NCBI GenBank assembly: GCA_946902875.1 | Contig: OX336349.1 | Span: forward strand, 20,235,891-20,299,890 | Source of the DNA: Nematopogon swammerdamellus | Lineage: Eukaryota > Arthropoda > Insecta > Lepidoptera > Adelidae | DNA length: 64,000 nucleotides | Reading direction: 5' to 3' | Part shown: positions 41,697-52,830 of the stretch, in pieces | Numbering within the stretch: the first letter of the stretch is position 1 | Layout of the letters: each line of letters begins with the position of its first letter | Made by a program: the position numbers and the translations under genes | Notes under the pieces: model-generated | The model's input: the letters and a program-made list of their open reading frames with translations, nothing else | What the model was told of the DNA's origin: nothing | Database searches by the model: none

Positions 41697-41767
41697 CCAA
41701 AGAGTTTGTATTACGTCGCTACGCTCCTTTCAGCAAGACTTTCAGCGACGTAATACAAACTCTTTGG
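41697..41767. mobile_element. 71-bp hairpin MITE with 11-bp direct repeats
   Basis: A perfect 24-bp stem 'ccaaagagtttgtattacgt'(cgct) encloses a 23-base loop. TTGGTAATTTC lies at 41687-41697 and 41764-41774, overlapping the hairpin ends. A 9-11-bp duplication would suit a Mutator-like element. One arm ('gcgacgtaatacaaactctt') recurs at about 57413. Confidence 0.7.
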
Positions 41768-42074
41768 TAATTTCTAATTTAAAGTTCTCAGCTTCGCCGC
41801 GTGCGGCGCTGCTGTCGCTCAATATTCTCAGCGCTAAGGCAATAAAGCAAAATGAAGGCCATTGCCAGTGCAGTATGGGGCATGATGTGTCAAAATCTTT
41901 AGTTTGAGTTTAAAAAACTATATAAAGTGCTAGCTTTTGCCCGCAATTTCGCCCGCATAGGTTATATGTCCATCCTGAAGGTCCATTTTATAAGTATTGG
42001 TCAAAAGAAATTTTAAAATCGGATCAGTATTTTAGATTACCTCATACGTACAAACTTACAAACTTAACCTTTTT

Positions 42075-42235
42075 TTTTATTTCTTTTTTTATCGATAGCG
42101 TGACATAGCGTCGAGCCACCCATAGGTGTCTAAAGACGCCCATAGACATTCGGTCGTATGCGGGGGTTGCGAATGCCATGCCGCCGGCCTGACAGGTGCC
42201 CATTCACCCATTCATTGAAGGATCTGAGACTGTAC
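42075..42235 (-). mobile_element. CR1/L2-like LINE 3' end
   Basis: T run then 'atcgatagcgtgacatagcg' and the complement of the final coding region (GRHGI-type end), matching 44170-44280. 42236-42810 holds no gene; '(gg)ttattttttcataa' repeats lie at about 42620-42670. Confidence 0.65.
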
Positions 42236-42810
42236 CTCTTTGTAATATTAATGTAGATATAATATTTGTGTAGAAGTGTAGATTTCAGAATATTCTCAAA
42301 GCCAGTGTGACGCGGATCTCCGTTCAGCCAATAGTTAACATTTTAACAGTGAACCCAGCTTCTTGCGCCGTGTGTTACTTACTTTCCAGCGATATACTCA
42401 CCTAACAATAAAAAAAAACATAAATATTTGTTTTTACTGGGAAATTTTATTATGTACATCGATTGTTTATGAAAATGATTACGAAAAAAATACAGTCGAA
42501 TTGAGAATCTCCTCATTTTTTTGAAGTCGGTTAAAAATAGACGTGTCTATAATGTCTTTGATTGCATATTACAAATGCCGTAGCGTATCGATCGTATGCA
42601 CATATTGCAGCATCTTTTTCATAAGGTTATTTTTTCATAAGGTTATTTTTTCATAAGGTTATTTTTTTTTCATAAGTTGCATTAGAACTTCGAAAAGCGT
42701 GTGATCGATAGAGGGCACAAACAAAACAAATGGCGTCATTTTGCTGTCTATTCTGAATGTAATGTTTGTACGATTACCCGACCAGATTTTGACCGATTTC
42801 GACCGGTATT

Positions 42811-43145
42811 GTACCGTGTGGGGCCGGTACTTTAAAAGAATAGCCCCACTGCATCTCTCCCCGTGTATGTCGTAAAAGACGACTAAGGGATATAACTCCC
42901 TTCTTATATCACTAGGTGGTAGGGTTTAACCCGCCCGGGTTGGTACCACCGCACTGAATGAAAGGTCGGTCGAAACGGCTATATGTAAATAGTTTGTGTT
43001 TTCCGTCCAGTTCAGTGTAGCCGGCACGATCGAAGGGAAGCACTGACGTGGCACCAAGTTCACCCGGTGTTATGGGCTGACATCACGGATGTTGTAGGTG
43101 ATGTAGCCAACCATGTCAGTTTCAATAAAAAAAAATAAAAAAAAA
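42811..43145 (+). mobile_element. SINE, head plus tail 1
   Basis: 'gtaccgtgtggggccggtac' through 'cactaggtggtagggtttaa' to 'gtcagtttcaataaaaa'. Same arrangement as 29732-30060. Confidence 0.9.
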
Positions 43146-43307
43146 CCAGAAGTTTTATTACACTGTGGTAATATATAAGTCAATGAATGTGAAAGACAGA
43201 CAGACAGATGTAATAAAAATATTTCCTTAGCATAGTTTAATTTTTTTATATTAAAACTTTTTATTTATTTTTTAATTGAAGTTCTTAATCTTTGTTACGT
43301 ATCTCAG

Positions 43308-43402
43308 GAGGCAACAGGCTTCAAAGGATCTCGAGCATTTATTACTGACCAGCAGGATCCCTTGGATAGCCGGCGGTTAGCAAGTTGCCGTCCTCCACTC
43401 TG
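43308..43402 (+). CDS. Possible isolated host exon
   Basis: 95 bp between an acceptor ('cgtatctcag') and a weak donor ('gtatgg'). Only one frame is open: EATGFKGSRAFITDQQDPLD then SRRLASCRPPL. Composition is richer than the flanks and it matches none of the repeat families here. The protein is not recognised. Its phase does not continue directly from the 24709-24790 exon. Confidence 0.33.
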
Positions 43403-43769
43403 GTATGGCATTTTACATACACAGGTTAAAAATGAGTTCATGCGCACGCGATATTTGATTCAATTGCACTAAAAAACACCATGCAGTTTATTACGATCGA
43501 AAGGGTTCAATCAATGTCAATTTACACGAGCGATATTGGTTTCAGTGCTTGACGAGCGATAGCGCGAGGCCGCGGGGTGGTGTGCCCGCCGCGAGGGGTA
43601 GGGAGCTCCAAGCAAGCAGTGACCGTTCGCCGCCGGAGCGCCGTAGATACTCATGCTGTGAAACAACCCATGAGACCTGAGATACCTTGTTGCAATGACC
43701 GAAAACGGGCTAACTAGACTATAAACTATTGTGGCTAGTAACAAACCAAACAATGATAAGTCCTGCTTG

Positions 43770-44440
43770 GAGTACTGCTCGCACCTGTGGGATGGCTCAG
43801 CCAAATACCAGCTTGCGCCTCTGGACTCGATCCAGCGTCGAGCCGTGCGACTAGTGGATGACCCCGACGTGTCCCGCGATCTAGAACCGCTGCAACTTCG
43901 TAGGGATGTCGGCGCCCTAAGCGTGTTCTATCGCTTATTCCACGTGGAGTGCTCGGAGGAGCTGTTTAACGCGATTCCGGCGTCCCCTTTCCACCTCCGT
44001 ACAACGCGCACTGGGCAGGGATTGCATCCCTATAAGCTGGACTTACCGCGGATGCGTACAAGTCGGTTCTGCAGATCCTTTCTCCACAGAACCGGCAAAC
44101 TCTGGAACGCTCTACCTGCCCACATATTTCCCCCCAAGTATAGTCTCGGGTCCTTCAAGAGAGGCGTGAATGGGCACCTGTCAGGCCGGCATGGCATTCG
44201 CAGCCCCCGCCTGCGTCCGAATGTCCATGGGCGTCGCTAGACACCTTATGGGTGACTCGGCGCCACATGTCGCGCTTAGGCCCACTTGCACCAACACGAG
44301 TTTAAAGTTAAGTAGCGAGTTATGGATTTAAACGCGGTTCCCACAGTCAAAGGGTGCTAGCTTAAACTGGTTTAGCGAGTTAAACTGGTTTATATATTAA
44401 ATTTGTGTTGGTGCAAGTGGGCCTTAGTATATAAAAAAAA
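43770..44440 (+). mobile_element. CR1/L2-like LINE, best C-terminal copy
   Basis: A 5'-truncated copy with an open frame to 44240: LEYCSHLWDGSAKYQLAPLD, SIQRRAVRLVDDPDVSRDLE, PLQLRRDVGALSVFYRLFH, SPFHLRTTRTGQGLHPYKLD, SFLHRTGKLWNALPAHIFP. This is the thumb/C-terminal region of CR1/L2-type polymerases. It ends in a short A run at about 44432-44441. A MITE is inserted in its 3' UTR. The best template here for reading the broken copies at 26282, 31796, 42075 and 52831. Confidence 0.85.
44279..44423. mobile_element. 145-bp MITE with TTA duplication
   Basis: Ends 'ggcccacttgcaccaacac' and complement, inverted over about 27 bp with two mismatches. TTA at 44276-44278 and 44424-44426. The 3-bp TWA target fits PIF/Harbinger. 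Inserted in the LINE 3' UTR. Confidence 0.88.
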
Positions 44441-44576
44441 AACCTACAACTAAACTAAACATACCAATACTAAACAATCTTCGTTAAATTGATCTTTGTC
44501 AAATCAAATTATTTTACGTTAGATACATTAATTTAATTTCACATTATAATTATTTCTACTTAGTTAAATAAATGTA

Positions 44577-44919
44577 TTGGCATATACATACATACAATTC
44601 ACACACGCTGAATCCCGACAATCGGGGTAAGCAGAGTAATCGGTGTTGTGCTGCAACTACTCTAGTAAATTACAGCACAACACCGACCACCACGTTTCGC
44701 AAAGTATTCGAACAAGATTAAATCGGTCAAGCAGCAAGTAAGGCACGAAGACCCACCTGCTGCATGACTCGGTGGAAGTACCGTGCCAAGGTGAGAGGTG
44801 GCGAGCCCGTCGCCCTTTAGCACGACATCTTGTCCTTATCCCTTAGTCGCCTTTTACGACATGCACGGGGAGAGATGCAGTGGGGCTATTCTTTTTAAGT
44901 ACCGGCACCACACGGTACT
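44577..44919 (-). mobile_element. SINE, head plus tail 2 (minus)
   Basis: 'catacatacaattcacacac' to 'accggcaccacacggtac'. Positions 44919-44946 duplicate 28 bp of the head ('tgcacggggagagatgcagt'). Confidence 0.88.
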
Positions 44920-45299
44920 GCACGGGGAGAGATGCAGTGGGGCTATGAATAAAAATCAAACACAATATCCTAACCAACAATCTTCTCAGTATAGTTTCAG
45001 CATCATTTGAATATAGAAATCTATCTTAAATCAACTTTAAGAGGCACTTAAGTTTTGTATCTGCCAGTCTCGCTGCGTCACTGTCACGTCCTTGCTTGGC
45101 TGAAGTAATTTCGACATTATTCTGCCAAAATTCATGATTTAGTTAGCTAATAACATCCCCTCGAGTTCACTGGTCTGTGTGCCGCCCAGGGCTCCCCTGA
45201 ACTCCGGCGTGCGGACTCCGGGGGGTCCGCTGGATCCCGGGAGGGGGTCCGAGAAATGGTTCGGAAATTAGTACAAATAATGACAGATAACATAGTTCG

Positions 45300-45770
45300 T
45301 AAAACTATTTAAAATAAAAATATAAAAACCGCCTTCAAAAATATATGAAATAAAAACCTAAAAAAAAAAGCGAACCCTAGAGTTGAAGGCGGTGCTAAAA
45401 AGGCTACACAAATCACAAAGGATATTATCATCCACTCATGTTTTCTTTCATGCATCATTTTTGCTTGCTTTAGCACCGCCTTCAACTCTAGGGTTCGTTT
45501 TTTTTTTAGGTTTTTATTTCATATATTTTTGAAGGCGGTTTTTATATTTTTATTTTAAATAGTTTTTTAGTTTTACTTTTTTTAGGAAGTCGGTTTTATG
45601 TTTTTTAAAACTTTTTTTTTATTTCACAGTTTTTTTTAGTAATTTTTTGCTATTAATGTACTGGGCGGAATCGCGAGGCCGAAGGCCGAGCGATTCCGCG
45701 AGGCCGCGAGGCCGAGCGAGGCGATTCCGCCTCGCTTTCCAATCCGATCTTGACCCAATTTAAATAGGAC
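45300..45770. repeat. 'accgccttc' palindromic repeat
   Basis: 45326-45410 and 45465-45545 are inverted copies with a short centre. A GC-rich 'gaggccgaaggccgagcgat' block follows at about 45670-45735. Same family as 34558-35050. 44950-45300 shows nothing recognised. Confidence 0.75.
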
Positions 45771-45773
45771 CAC

Positions 45774-46131
45774 GTCAGCTTCGATAGCTCAGTGGTGCAG
45801 ACAGTCAACTGTCGCTATTGAATGTTAAGCAACGCTGGGTGCGGTCAGTACTTGGATGGGTGACCGCTGACCGTTGGAGGCTGACCGAGGTTCGGATTCC
45901 TCGTAAAACTGTAGGTCCCTTCCCTCCTAATCTTACTTGGTGGTAGGGTTTAACCCGCCCGGGTTGGTACCACTGCACTGAATTAAACGTCGGTCGAAAC
46001 GGCTATGTAAATAGTTTGTGTTTTCCGACCAGTTCAGTGTAGTCAGCACGATCAAAGGGAGAAGCACTTACATGGCACTTAGTTTACCCGGTGTTATGGG
46101 CTGACATCACGGACGTTGTAGGTGATGTTGC
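45774..46131 (+). mobile_element. SINE with 5S-like head, joined to a tandem array
   Basis: 'gtcagcttcgatagctcagt', 'ttaagcaacgctgggtgcgg', 'acttggatgggtgaccgct', then the body to 'ggacgttgtaggtgatgt'. At that point it passes straight into the array at 46132 and has no poly-A. Confidence 0.85.
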
Positions 46132-46700
46132 AGAACTTAGTAGAATGGACAGACATAAACGTGTTACGGAACCCTACTTTTATTATAAAATAACCGTCGG
46201 AGGACCTTGGTTGAAAATTGTGAAATTTAGTAGAACGGACAGACATACATTTGTTACGGAACCCTACTTTTATTATAAAATAACCGTCGGAGGGCCTTGG
46301 TTGAAAATTGTAAAATTTAGTAGAACGGACAGACATACATTTGTTACGGAACCCTACATTCATTTTGAAATAAATGTTAAATTTTGTAGAACGGACAGAC
46401 ATGCATTTGTTACGGAACCCTACATTCATCTTGCAGAACTTAGTAGAATGGACAGACATAAACGTGTTACGGAACCCTACTTTTATTATAAAATAACCGT
46501 CGGAGGACCTTGGTTGAAAATTGTAAAATTTAGTAGAACGGATAGACATGCATTTGTTACGGAACCCTACATTCATTTTGAAATAAATGTTAAATTTAGT
46601 AGAACAGACAGACATGCATTTGTTACGGAACCCTACATTCATTTTGCAGAACTTAGTAGAATGGACAGACATAAACGTGTTACCGAACCCTACTTAACAG
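46132..46700. repeat. Mixed-length tandem array, open in both directions
   Basis: Units all contain 'gacagacat' then 'gttacggaaccctac'. Unit lengths of about 57, 66 and 90 bp are all multiples of three, so frames are open on both strands. The plus reading repeats TDRHxFVTEPY. I regard it as expanded repeat DNA, not a gene. The unit resembles the (acag)n/'tacggaaccct' end of the interspersed family. Confidence 0.8.
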
Positions 46701-47389
46701 TTGCACTCCGGGAGTGCCGGCAGATCCCGTGCCACTCTAACTTAACCCTTAATGCAATGACTTAAGGTTTCATTTTAAAAATGACGCTGACGCGATGTCG
46801 CGAGTTATACATTTTTTACCCACCTAAAAAAGTGCCAAGCGCCGCTAAAGAAGTTTTCACTTCAAAAACCTCAGGGTTATCCCCTTTCAAATAAAAAAAA
46901 AAAAGAATTTTCAAAATCGGCCCACAATTGACGGAGTAATCGCATAACAAACATCTAAAAAAAGAAAACATACCGTCGAATTGAGAATCTCTTAGGTCTA
47001 AAGTAAATTTCTCGTGAAGACAAATGCAACGAGCCCAAACACGATGGGTTTATCATGTGTAGTTTAGGAGTTCCTATGGCCACCTTCTGTCTCCATCATC
47101 AGACCAGCTCGATGGTACTCGGTACAGTAGGTACCGGTCAGGTACCATAATAAATTAAGCGCACCTGGCCGGTCGGAAAATATAAAAAATTTCAAATTTA
47201 GAATATTCATGAAACAAGGGTCCGAATATGTATCACTAGTAAATATCGATTCATGTATTTCAACAGGACAGAGAAAATTTCAAAATATTAGGTATTTAAT
47301 ACTTTTTAGTTCTTTTTTGTTTTTTGTTTTTTTGAAATCGGTTTAATATTTTTTAAAACAGTTTTTATTTCATTCTTTTTAGTAATATT

Positions 47390-47830
47390 ACATAAAAAAG
47401 AATAATCGAAATCGAATAATGGAAATCGATTGAAGTGGTACAGAATTATTCGCCATATGTGTCAGACTGCAAATTGCTGAATAAGTCCACATCACAAAAG
47501 TTTTGCTGAAAGTAACTACACACCATACTAATTTATCAAACTGAAAATTGCCGAATACGACCACATCACAAGTTTTGCTGAAGGTAACCACACACCATAG
47601 TATTATGCTGATTTTTCGAAAACCACTGAACCAATTTCGATAAAATTGAAATGGGACCACCTCGGAAGTATGACCTAACTAACAAAAAAAGAATTTTCTA
47701 AATCGGCCCTCAATTGACGGAGAAATCGTGTTACAAACATACAAAAAAAAAAAAATAAAAAAAAAAAAATAAAAAAAAAAAACATACAGTCGAATTGAGA
47801 ACCTCCTCCTTTTTTGGAAGTCGGTTAAAA
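47390..47830 (-). repeat. 'accgacttcc' repeat with internal direct repeats
   Basis: Ends 'ggaagtcggttaaaaata'. Two direct copies of 'acatcacaa(aa)gttttgctgaa' and 'aaccacacaccata' lie about 85 bp apart in the middle. 46780-47380 has no gene. Confidence 0.6.
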
Positions 47831-47831
47831 A

Positions 47832-48004
47832 TATAGCTTGATACGAGTGACAGATGTCAGAGTGACATTTCTTTGTATGTGTGACAGCTGTCAGAGTGAC
47901 ATTTTAACAAAGTATGACGTTGTATTGCGTGCATTTTACTGTAAAAAAATACGGAACTTCATGCGAGGTGTTCTCGATGACATCTGTCACGCGTATCAAG
48001 CTAT
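47832..48004. mobile_element. 173-bp MITE, TA-flanked
   Basis: 'tagcttgatacgagtgacag' pairs with the complement at the right ('cgcgtatcaagcta'). TA repeats lie at both ends, fitting a Tc1/mariner-type target. 'gtcagagtgacattt' is repeated inside. Confidence 0.78.
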
Positions 48005-48149
48005 ATTTTACGGAGTTATAATAATCATTTGCAAATATTATTCTAAGAGAAAACATAGTCTTCGGGGATTCGGGAGTGTCCGATATGTCGAAGTTCAGTC
48101 TCGGCTGCCTTGCTTAGAAGGGTGGCGACACTAATACCTAGTTTTTAAC

Positions 48150-48560
48150 CCCCGACGCAAAAAGAGGGGTGTTATAAGTTTAACGTGTGTATATGTGTAT
48201 GCATGTGAAAGAAAGAAAGAAAAAGAAAGAAAAATATTATTTATTGTCATTATACATAGGTATACACAAAGAAAAGAAAACATTACAAAAAGAACTTATA
48301 CACGTAAAACCTAAATTAACAACACAAGTAATGACAATATGGAACCATCTCAGCATGGGCTATAGGTGCACAAGGCGGCCTATAGCGCTGTTTTTCAGAT
48401 GGGCCCAGAGTAGTAAATATAGAACACTAAGAAACATAAACACGATACTTTTTTTTGTGTGTGTCTGTCTGTGGCATCGTAGCTCCGAAACGAATGGACC
48501 GATTTGAATGCGTTTTTTTATTAGAAAGCTGGTTTAATCGGGATAGTTCTTAGCTATGTT
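48150..48560 (+). repeat. 'ccccgacgcaaaaa' interspersed repeat
   Basis: 'taacccccgacgcaaaaaga', 'gtgttataagtttaacgtgt' and 'ggaccgatttgaatgcg'. A shorter copy is at 54217-54360. 48561-49240 shows no gene. Confidence 0.6.
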
Positions 48561-49249
48561 TATAATCAAGTAATCAAGTAAATAAAAAAATTATTATCTT
48601 AAAAAGATAAAAAGAGGACCGATTTGCATGCGGTTTTTTAAAGCTTAAAATAAAAGTTACTCTACTACTCTATGGTTAAAGTTCTCGTCTGACATATTGA
48701 AGAAATTGATTGAAAAGACCAAAATTGTTCAATTGCATAAAGTAGATCGGGTTTTACCATCTATGAAATAAGGAGTAAAATTAATGAATGTCTGAATTTC
48801 TGTGAATAACCCGTGAAATATTGTATTTTAATTTCTCATAAATATAATACATGCCTGCATGCAAATTCGTATTGACTGGCATGGGCCGCCGGTCAGATTA
48901 AATTGGCAAGTGAAATGTTGTTCGTTCAAACTGTTGTGGACTGTATTTTATTGGCGCTTTCATGTCGCATTTTCTTCAAATGGAACTTTGTTTATGTTGA
49001 AAAATAATTTCGGTTTATTTCAGTTTCTGCTCTTATTTTACTAGTAAGCCTCCAAAATTATGTACATACGTATGTATATTCAGATGACGTCATATATTGA
49101 TTTTGTTACGTTTAACAATGTAAACTAAGGCAAAATCGTGTAAGAATCTTGTAAGTAGAGCTCTTTTTCAAAGACGTCAGAAGACACAGGACTTGACAAG
49201 ACTATTAAATAAGATTATATCATAGCGCTCCCACCGCACCCCCGACGCT

Positions 49250-49960
49250 CACCCGGTGCAACCCTCCTTTTTCTTTATTATATGTTTAATTGTAATAGTT
49301 GTATTTAATTTATAGTTTATTTTATGCATGAAAAGAGCATTAACTTCTGTTGACGTGCCATGCCTACTGGAGCCGCCGGGCCTGTGTAGAGACGACGGAA
49401 AAAGGCCCGACGGCATGACGATTCTGCCGTGGAAGCACGGCCGCGCTCTGGTGTGGGACGCAACGTGTGTGGACACCGTCTGTGCGAGCAACATAAAGCT
49501 GTCCTGCTCGCGTGCGGGTGCGGCGGCGGAAGCCGCGGCCAGTAGGAAGCACAAAAAATACGAAAATATTAGGTGCAACTACTGGTTCGTGGCCTTCGCC
49601 GTCGAGACATTTGGTACGTGGTCGGAGGAGGCCAAGGCCATCGTCCTTGAGGTGGGTTCCAGGATGGTGACCGCAACTGGAAACCCGTGTTGCCTCTCGT
49701 ATCTCCGGCAACGAGTTAGTCTGGGGATACAGAGGGGCAACGCGGCCGCCATCCTGGGAACCATCCCGGGGACGACGCCCCTTGAGGAAATATATAATTT
49801 ATAAGTTTTTAGTTTTTAGTGGTTTTTAGTTATAGGTTTTTTTTTTTTTTTTTTTTTTTAATTAGTTATATTTGTCTATTTAATTTGATAGGTAGTTATA
49901 GTTTATGTATTTTCTGTATGTTTAATTCAATAAAGTTTTTCCACACGTTTATTTTATTAT
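49250..49960 (+). mobile_element. LINE 3' end with intact C-terminal domain
   Basis: Open for 158 codons to 49804: SVDVPCLLEPPGLCRDDGKR, PDGMTILPWKHGRALVWDAT, CVDT, RAGAAAEAAASRKHKKYENI, VAFAVETFGTW, then SYLRQRVSLGIQRGNAAAIL. The PDG...W...VWD.T (D-x(n)-E/K style) and RK.KY helix suggest a PD-(D/E)XK-like fold at the end of a retroelement polyprotein. The 3' UTR carries a long T run and 'caataaag'. 5'-truncated; clade not assigned. Confidence 0.6.
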
Positions 49961-49979
49961 AATTATTTTCTTTTCACGG

Positions 49980-50280
49980 AGAAGTTGGGAAACCTTCTCG
50001 CGGAGAGGACTGGCGACCGTCGTTCCAAAGCCTTCCTTAAACGGCGGTTTAGTATTGAGATTCAGAGGGGTAACGCGGCGAGCGTACTGGCATCTGGGTA
50101 CACGACTTGGCGTCGGCAGAGACGGGGCTTCGGCGGACTTTTCAGAAATTTATTTTTAGTAGGTTTTCTGGATATTAATTTTAGATTAGTTTAGTTTTAG
50201 TGTATTAGTGTATAGCTGTGTTTTGTAGGTATTTGTGTATTGTGTATATTGCAATGAATATAGTTGGTTTTGTTATATTA
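49980..50280 (+). mobile_element. Second LINE 3' end of the same family
   Basis: Reads LLAERTGDRRSKAFLKRRFS then IEIQRGNAASVLAS, equivalent to the last third of the domain at 49328-49804. It is followed by a different 3' UTR. Head-to-tail arrangement with the previous copy. 50281-50745 is AT-rich with nothing recognised. Confidence 0.55.
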
Positions 50281-50747
50281 CTAATCATTAAAAATTTATT
50301 CAGATAGTTTAATTTTCAATATTAATTTCTTCTTTTATTATCCAATTTTAATAATGTAACAGTTAACAAAAGAAATGGAATAAAACTATTAAATACATTT
50401 TTTATTTACTCTTTTCTTAATAAAATAATCAAATGAATAAAAAAAAAAATTACAATTCAAAAATTTTAGGGGCAAACCTATCTGTTATGTTCTACAACTA
50501 GGTATGAGTTTTGAAAGTGACCGACAAATTTGAAGTGGATATTTTTAGCGCTATTTTCAAACCCAGATGCAGAAATTTCGACAGACTCAGGGTCTCGGTC
50601 GCAGAATAGAAATATGTTTAGAAGTGCGTTTTGCATTTGCAGCTGTAGTCAAATTTGCTAGATTTACAGGCCAGAATAACATTGTAATTTTTTTTTTTTC
50701 GAAAAATAACGAGGAAATTGAGAATAATTTGTTCAACATTTTTATTT

Positions 50748-51070
50748 GTATCGTGTGGAGTCGGTACTTAAAAAGAATAGCCCCACTGCATCTGTCCCTG
50801 TGCATTTTGTAAAAGGCGACTGAGGAATATGGATAAGATTCCGTGCATAAAGGCGACAGGCTAACCACCTCTCACCTTGGCACGGTCCTTCCACCGAGTA
50901 GTGTAGCAGGTGCGTGCCTTACTTGCTGCTTGATAGTTGTCTTGTCCTAATACTTTGCTAAATTTGGTGGTCGGTGTTGTGCTGTAATTTACAAGAGTAC
51001 TTGCAGCACAACACCGGTTACTCTGCTTACCCCAATTGTCGGGATACAGCGTGTGGTATGTATGTACGTA
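50748..51070 (+). mobile_element. SINE, head plus tail 2, diverged
   Basis: 'gtatcgtgtggagtcggtac' to 'cagcgtgtggtatgtatg'. More substitutions than other copies. Confidence 0.85.
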
Positions 51071-51149
51071 CATTTTTATTTTTAGTAAGTATAAATAATC
51101 AAATGTTGAGTAAAATAACAAAATACAAATTAAAACTTTATGGGTTTTC

Positions 51150-51903
51150 ATACATACATACATACATAATATCACACACGCTGAATCCCGTGTACCGTGT
51201 GGGGTCGGTACTTAAAAAGAATAGCCCCACTGCATCTCTCCCCGTCGCATGTCGTAAAAGTCGACTAAGGGATAAGAAAATTCGTCAGCCTCGGTAGCTC
51301 AGTGGCGCGGTTGGTTAGTCAACTGTTATTAAGCAACGCTGAGCGCGGTCAGTGATTGGATGGGTGACCGCTCGACCGTTGGAGGCTGACCGTGGTTCGG
51401 ATTCCACGTTAAACTGTAGGTCCCTTCCCTTCTTAACTTACTAGGTGGTAGGGTTTATCCCGGCCGGGTTGGTACCACCGCACTGAACGAAACGTCGGTC
51501 GAAACGGCTATGTAAATAGTTCGTGTTTTCCGTCCAGTTTAGTGTAGCCGACATGAAATGAAGGGAAGCACTGACATGGCACCTAGTTCACCCTGTGTTA
51601 TGGGCTGACATCACGGATGTTGTAGGTGATGTAGCCAACCGTGTCAGGTTCCATAAAAAAAAAAAAAAAAAATCCCGACAATCGGGGTAAGCAGAGTAAT
51701 CGGTGTTGTGCTGCAAGAACTCTGGTAAATTACAGCACAACACCGACCACCACGTTTCGCAAAGTATTCGAACAAGATTCAATCGATCAAGCAGCAAGTA
51801 AGGCACGAAGCCCCACCTGCTGCATGACTCATTGGAAGTACCGTGCCAAGGTGCGAGGTGGCGATCCTGTCGCCCTTTAGCACGGCATCTTGTCCTTATC
51901 CGT
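51150..51903 (-). mobile_element. Tail-2 SINE (minus) interrupted by another SINE
   Basis: 51150-51190 ('acatacatacataatatcac', 'acgctgaatcccg') and 51678-51903 ('acaatcggggtaagcagagt' to 'cttgtccttatcc') are the two parts of one SINE. They are separated by the insert at 51191-51670. Confidence 0.88.
51191..51670 (+). mobile_element. Composite SINE with 7-bp target duplication
   Basis: Flanked by AATCCCG (51184-51190 and 51671-51677). Parts in order: 'tgtaccgtgtggggtcggta' head to 'ctaagggataag'; a 5S-like head 'gtcagcctcggtagctcagt', 'ttaagcaacgctgagcgcgg', 'ttggatgggtgaccgct', 'ggaggctgacc'; the shared body; and poly-A. Because the duplication encloses all parts, the composite moved as a single unit. 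Confidence 0.93.
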
Positions 51904-52830
51904 TTTCATTTCACCCAAAAATAAAAAATAAATTACACACATTTTGTCCCCTTCCTTTACTCTTAGGTCGCCGCTCCCTCGCGTTCGTCGCTTTCATTGA
52001 GGAGTTATTTTTAGTTCGCTGGAGTTCGTGGAAAAGTAAACAGACCAGGCTTAGGTAGGTAGGACACTCACCTCGAACTAGAAAACTAGGGGATCAATTC
52101 ACTACCAGCCAAATCGTTCAACCAACGTATACGTACTTTCGAATAAAATGATGAAATAAATACCGTTTCCACAGCGACCGTTAAGAAACATAATTTAACT
52201 TTTATTTCAAGCTTTTTTTAAAAAACCGCTTATTTTAAATAATATTTTGACCTTGAGATCATGAGTAGAAGGTGGTTTTGTACCACACACAAAAGGGTCC
52301 ATCTATAAATTTTCAATTTCATACTTTTTAGGGGTTGAAGTCGGTTCAATGTTTTTTTAAAACAGTTTTTTTTCGCGGTCAGATTTTATATCATCGCGCG
52401 CCTGAGGGCCTATATCCAATACTATTTCCTATATCGGCTCAAAATGGCGCAAACTTTTTTTTTCTTGGTGCAAACCCGACGTTTGAATACGTATACGACA
52501 CAGAATACGTAGTCGATTCTGGATTTATCTGCTAGTGAATTATATTTCTATTGTACAGGTTTTCTAGAATGTAGGTCAACTTTCTTTAGGAAATAAGAGA
52601 CGTGGGATGTGCTCCAGATTTGATCAGTTCATCATACTATAATTTATCAACGTCGCTTGGTGCGTTCGTTTCCAGCTTGTACGGAGACGCTTCTGGGATA
52701 AATAAATGCAACATTTTATAATTTTAGAGCTTTCGCCGTTACTTTGGTCGTCTTAAATTCAAACTTAAAATTTTCTCAAACGAATTATTTCCAAGTCTAC
52801 TAAAGGGTAATTTTTTAAGATAATATTATA

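Noticed and set aside
43517..43804. 95-codon minus frame near the LINE 5' edge
   Set aside because: Overlaps LINE coding on the other strand; no domain.
45774..45880. A 5S rRNA gene
   Set aside because: Only the internal promoter-like part matches; it is joined to a SINE body and occurs in many copies.
46091..46765. 224-codon frame (TDRH.FVTEPY repeats) as a gene
   Set aside because: Open on both strands because unit lengths are multiples of three; overlaps SINE and repeat DNA.
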